DNA from: Candidatus Tenebribacter mawsonii
GTDB taxonomy: Bacteria; Cloacimonadota; Cloacimonadia; Cloacimonadales; TCS61
DNA: 6,206 nucleotides
Direction of reading: 5' to 3'
Assembly (NCBI GenBank): GCA_030765665.1
Contig: JAVCCD010000237.1
Coordinates: 1 to 6,206 of the forward strand
Positions 5,924-6,206 of this stretch are shown here, piece by piece. Under the pieces are notes generated by a model. That model saw only the letters and a program-made list of their open reading frames with translations, was not told the DNA's origin and did no database searches. Numbering within the stretch: the first letter of the stretch is position 1; every line of letters begins with the position of its first letter. The position numbers and the translations under genes were made by a program.

Positions 5924-6206
5924 TTAGCAAAGAATTTGCCTTTGGTTTTTTTGTAAAGTTATTTGTTGGTTACAATTATGTGATACCAATAACTTTAGTA
6001 ATATAAATTTATCTACTAATTCTCTTCCTGATATGTTGGAATCGTATCAATAATTTGTTTTGGCATAAATTTGAAATATTGAATATAATATTGTGAATTA
6101 TAAGTCCTTGAAGCAGTGGTTTGTGTTTTACATTGACTTTTTAGAGTAAATTTCAAAAAGTTTGACAGAAATAAAATGGAGATTAAAAAAACGTTAGTGT
6201 TTAAAA
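5924..6206 (-). pseudogene. Possible decayed TonB C-terminal domain remnant, runs off the right edge
   Basis: This lies in the 305-nt stretch upstream of coaBC, which holds no intact gene. One minus-strand frame is open from the window edge to TAG at 6018-6016 (about 62 codons) and ends in KFMPKQIIDTIPTYQEEN. That resembles the opening of a TonB C-terminal domain (MPK.I....P.YPEEAR). A second frame, from about 6028 to TAA at 5926-5924, then reads GRELVDKFILLKLLVSHNCN, which fits the next TonB block (ARELGV.GK.IL..LV...GN) with about two residues and a glycine lost. Together they look like a frameshifted, truncated energy-transducer gene. The sequence is AT-rich and partly palindromic, so the second half could be chance. 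The alternative is plain intergenic DNA carrying the coaBC leader. I found no convincing promoter: an exact TATAAT lies at 6102-6097 (minus) but lacks a fitting -35. Confidence 0.33.
5954..5997. repeat. Bulged inverted repeat upstream of coaBC
   Basis: The right arm ACCAATAACTTTA (5985-5997) is the exact reverse complement of the left arm (5954-5970) once a 4-nt bulge (5963-5966) is removed. This gives 13 pairs around a 14-nt loop. It begins 53 nt upstream of the coaBC ATG. On the minus strand it is followed by a run of A rather than T, and on the plus strand by no T-run, so it is not a standard intrinsic terminator. It could be a leader hairpin, a protein-binding dyad or a small interspersed element. 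It overlaps the possible TonB remnant. Confidence 0.55.

Noticed and set aside
5927..5939. Small palindrome GCAAA-GAA-TTTGC before coaBC
   Set aside because: Five pairs around a 3-nt loop in AT-rich DNA is weak and may be chance; the longer dyad at 5954-5997 is the better candidate.
6097..6102. Exact TATAAT on the minus strand upstream of coaBC
   Set aside because: The -35 position has no match and the surrounding DNA is so AT-rich that the hexamer is expected by chance.
6162..6206. Plus-strand TTGACA at 6162-6167 and an ATG at 6176 reading MEIKKTLVFK to the edge
   Set aside because: No -10 box lies at proper spacing, no ribosome site precedes the ATG, and only ten codons are visible. A divergent gene cannot be supported.

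Overview
The window is a strongly AT-rich stretch of a bacterial chromosome. All six intact genes lie on the minus strand and read from right to left. The outer-membrane beta-barrel protein and the signal-peptide-bearing DUF3108 protein indicate a diderm (Gram-negative-type) bacterium. The low GC, the gene style and the mixture of cofactor and envelope genes fit an uncultured AT-rich phylum of the Cloacimonadota/FCB kind. That placement is an impression and was not tested.

In transcription order the operon-like run is coaBC (4738-5901), a short-chain dehydrogenase/reductase (3974-4726), an Omp85/BamA-type barrel protein without POTRA domains (2903-3970), a DUF3108 periplasmic protein (2151-2903), queA (1142-2182) and birA (255-998). 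The first five are packed with gaps of 11 and 3 nt or overlaps of 1 and 32 nt, which implies one transcript with translational coupling. birA is separated from queA by about 140 nt filled with a short interspersed inverted repeat of the TGTCATTGCGAG...GCAATC type. The shared theme is cofactor and tRNA-nucleoside housekeeping: CoaBC for coenzyme A, BirA for biotin attachment and QueA for queuosine. A two-gene envelope module, the Omp85-like barrel plus DUF3108, sits in the middle.

Both edges appear to hold decayed genes. At the left edge (1-189) a 58-codon reading frame resembles the N-terminus of a GNAT/YoaP-type acetyltransferase. A second frame over its end resembles the C-terminal part of the same family, as if the middle had been deleted. 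At the right edge (5924-6206) two minus-strand frames together resemble the start of a TonB C-terminal domain. The same 305-nt stretch upstream of coaBC holds a long bulged inverted repeat at 5954-5997.

I see no tRNA, rRNA, CRISPR array, transposase, riboswitch or convincing terminator, and no sign of a defence or other unknown multi-gene system. The points most worth a second look are the two broken edge genes, the repeat next to queA, and the Omp85-like/DUF3108 pair.
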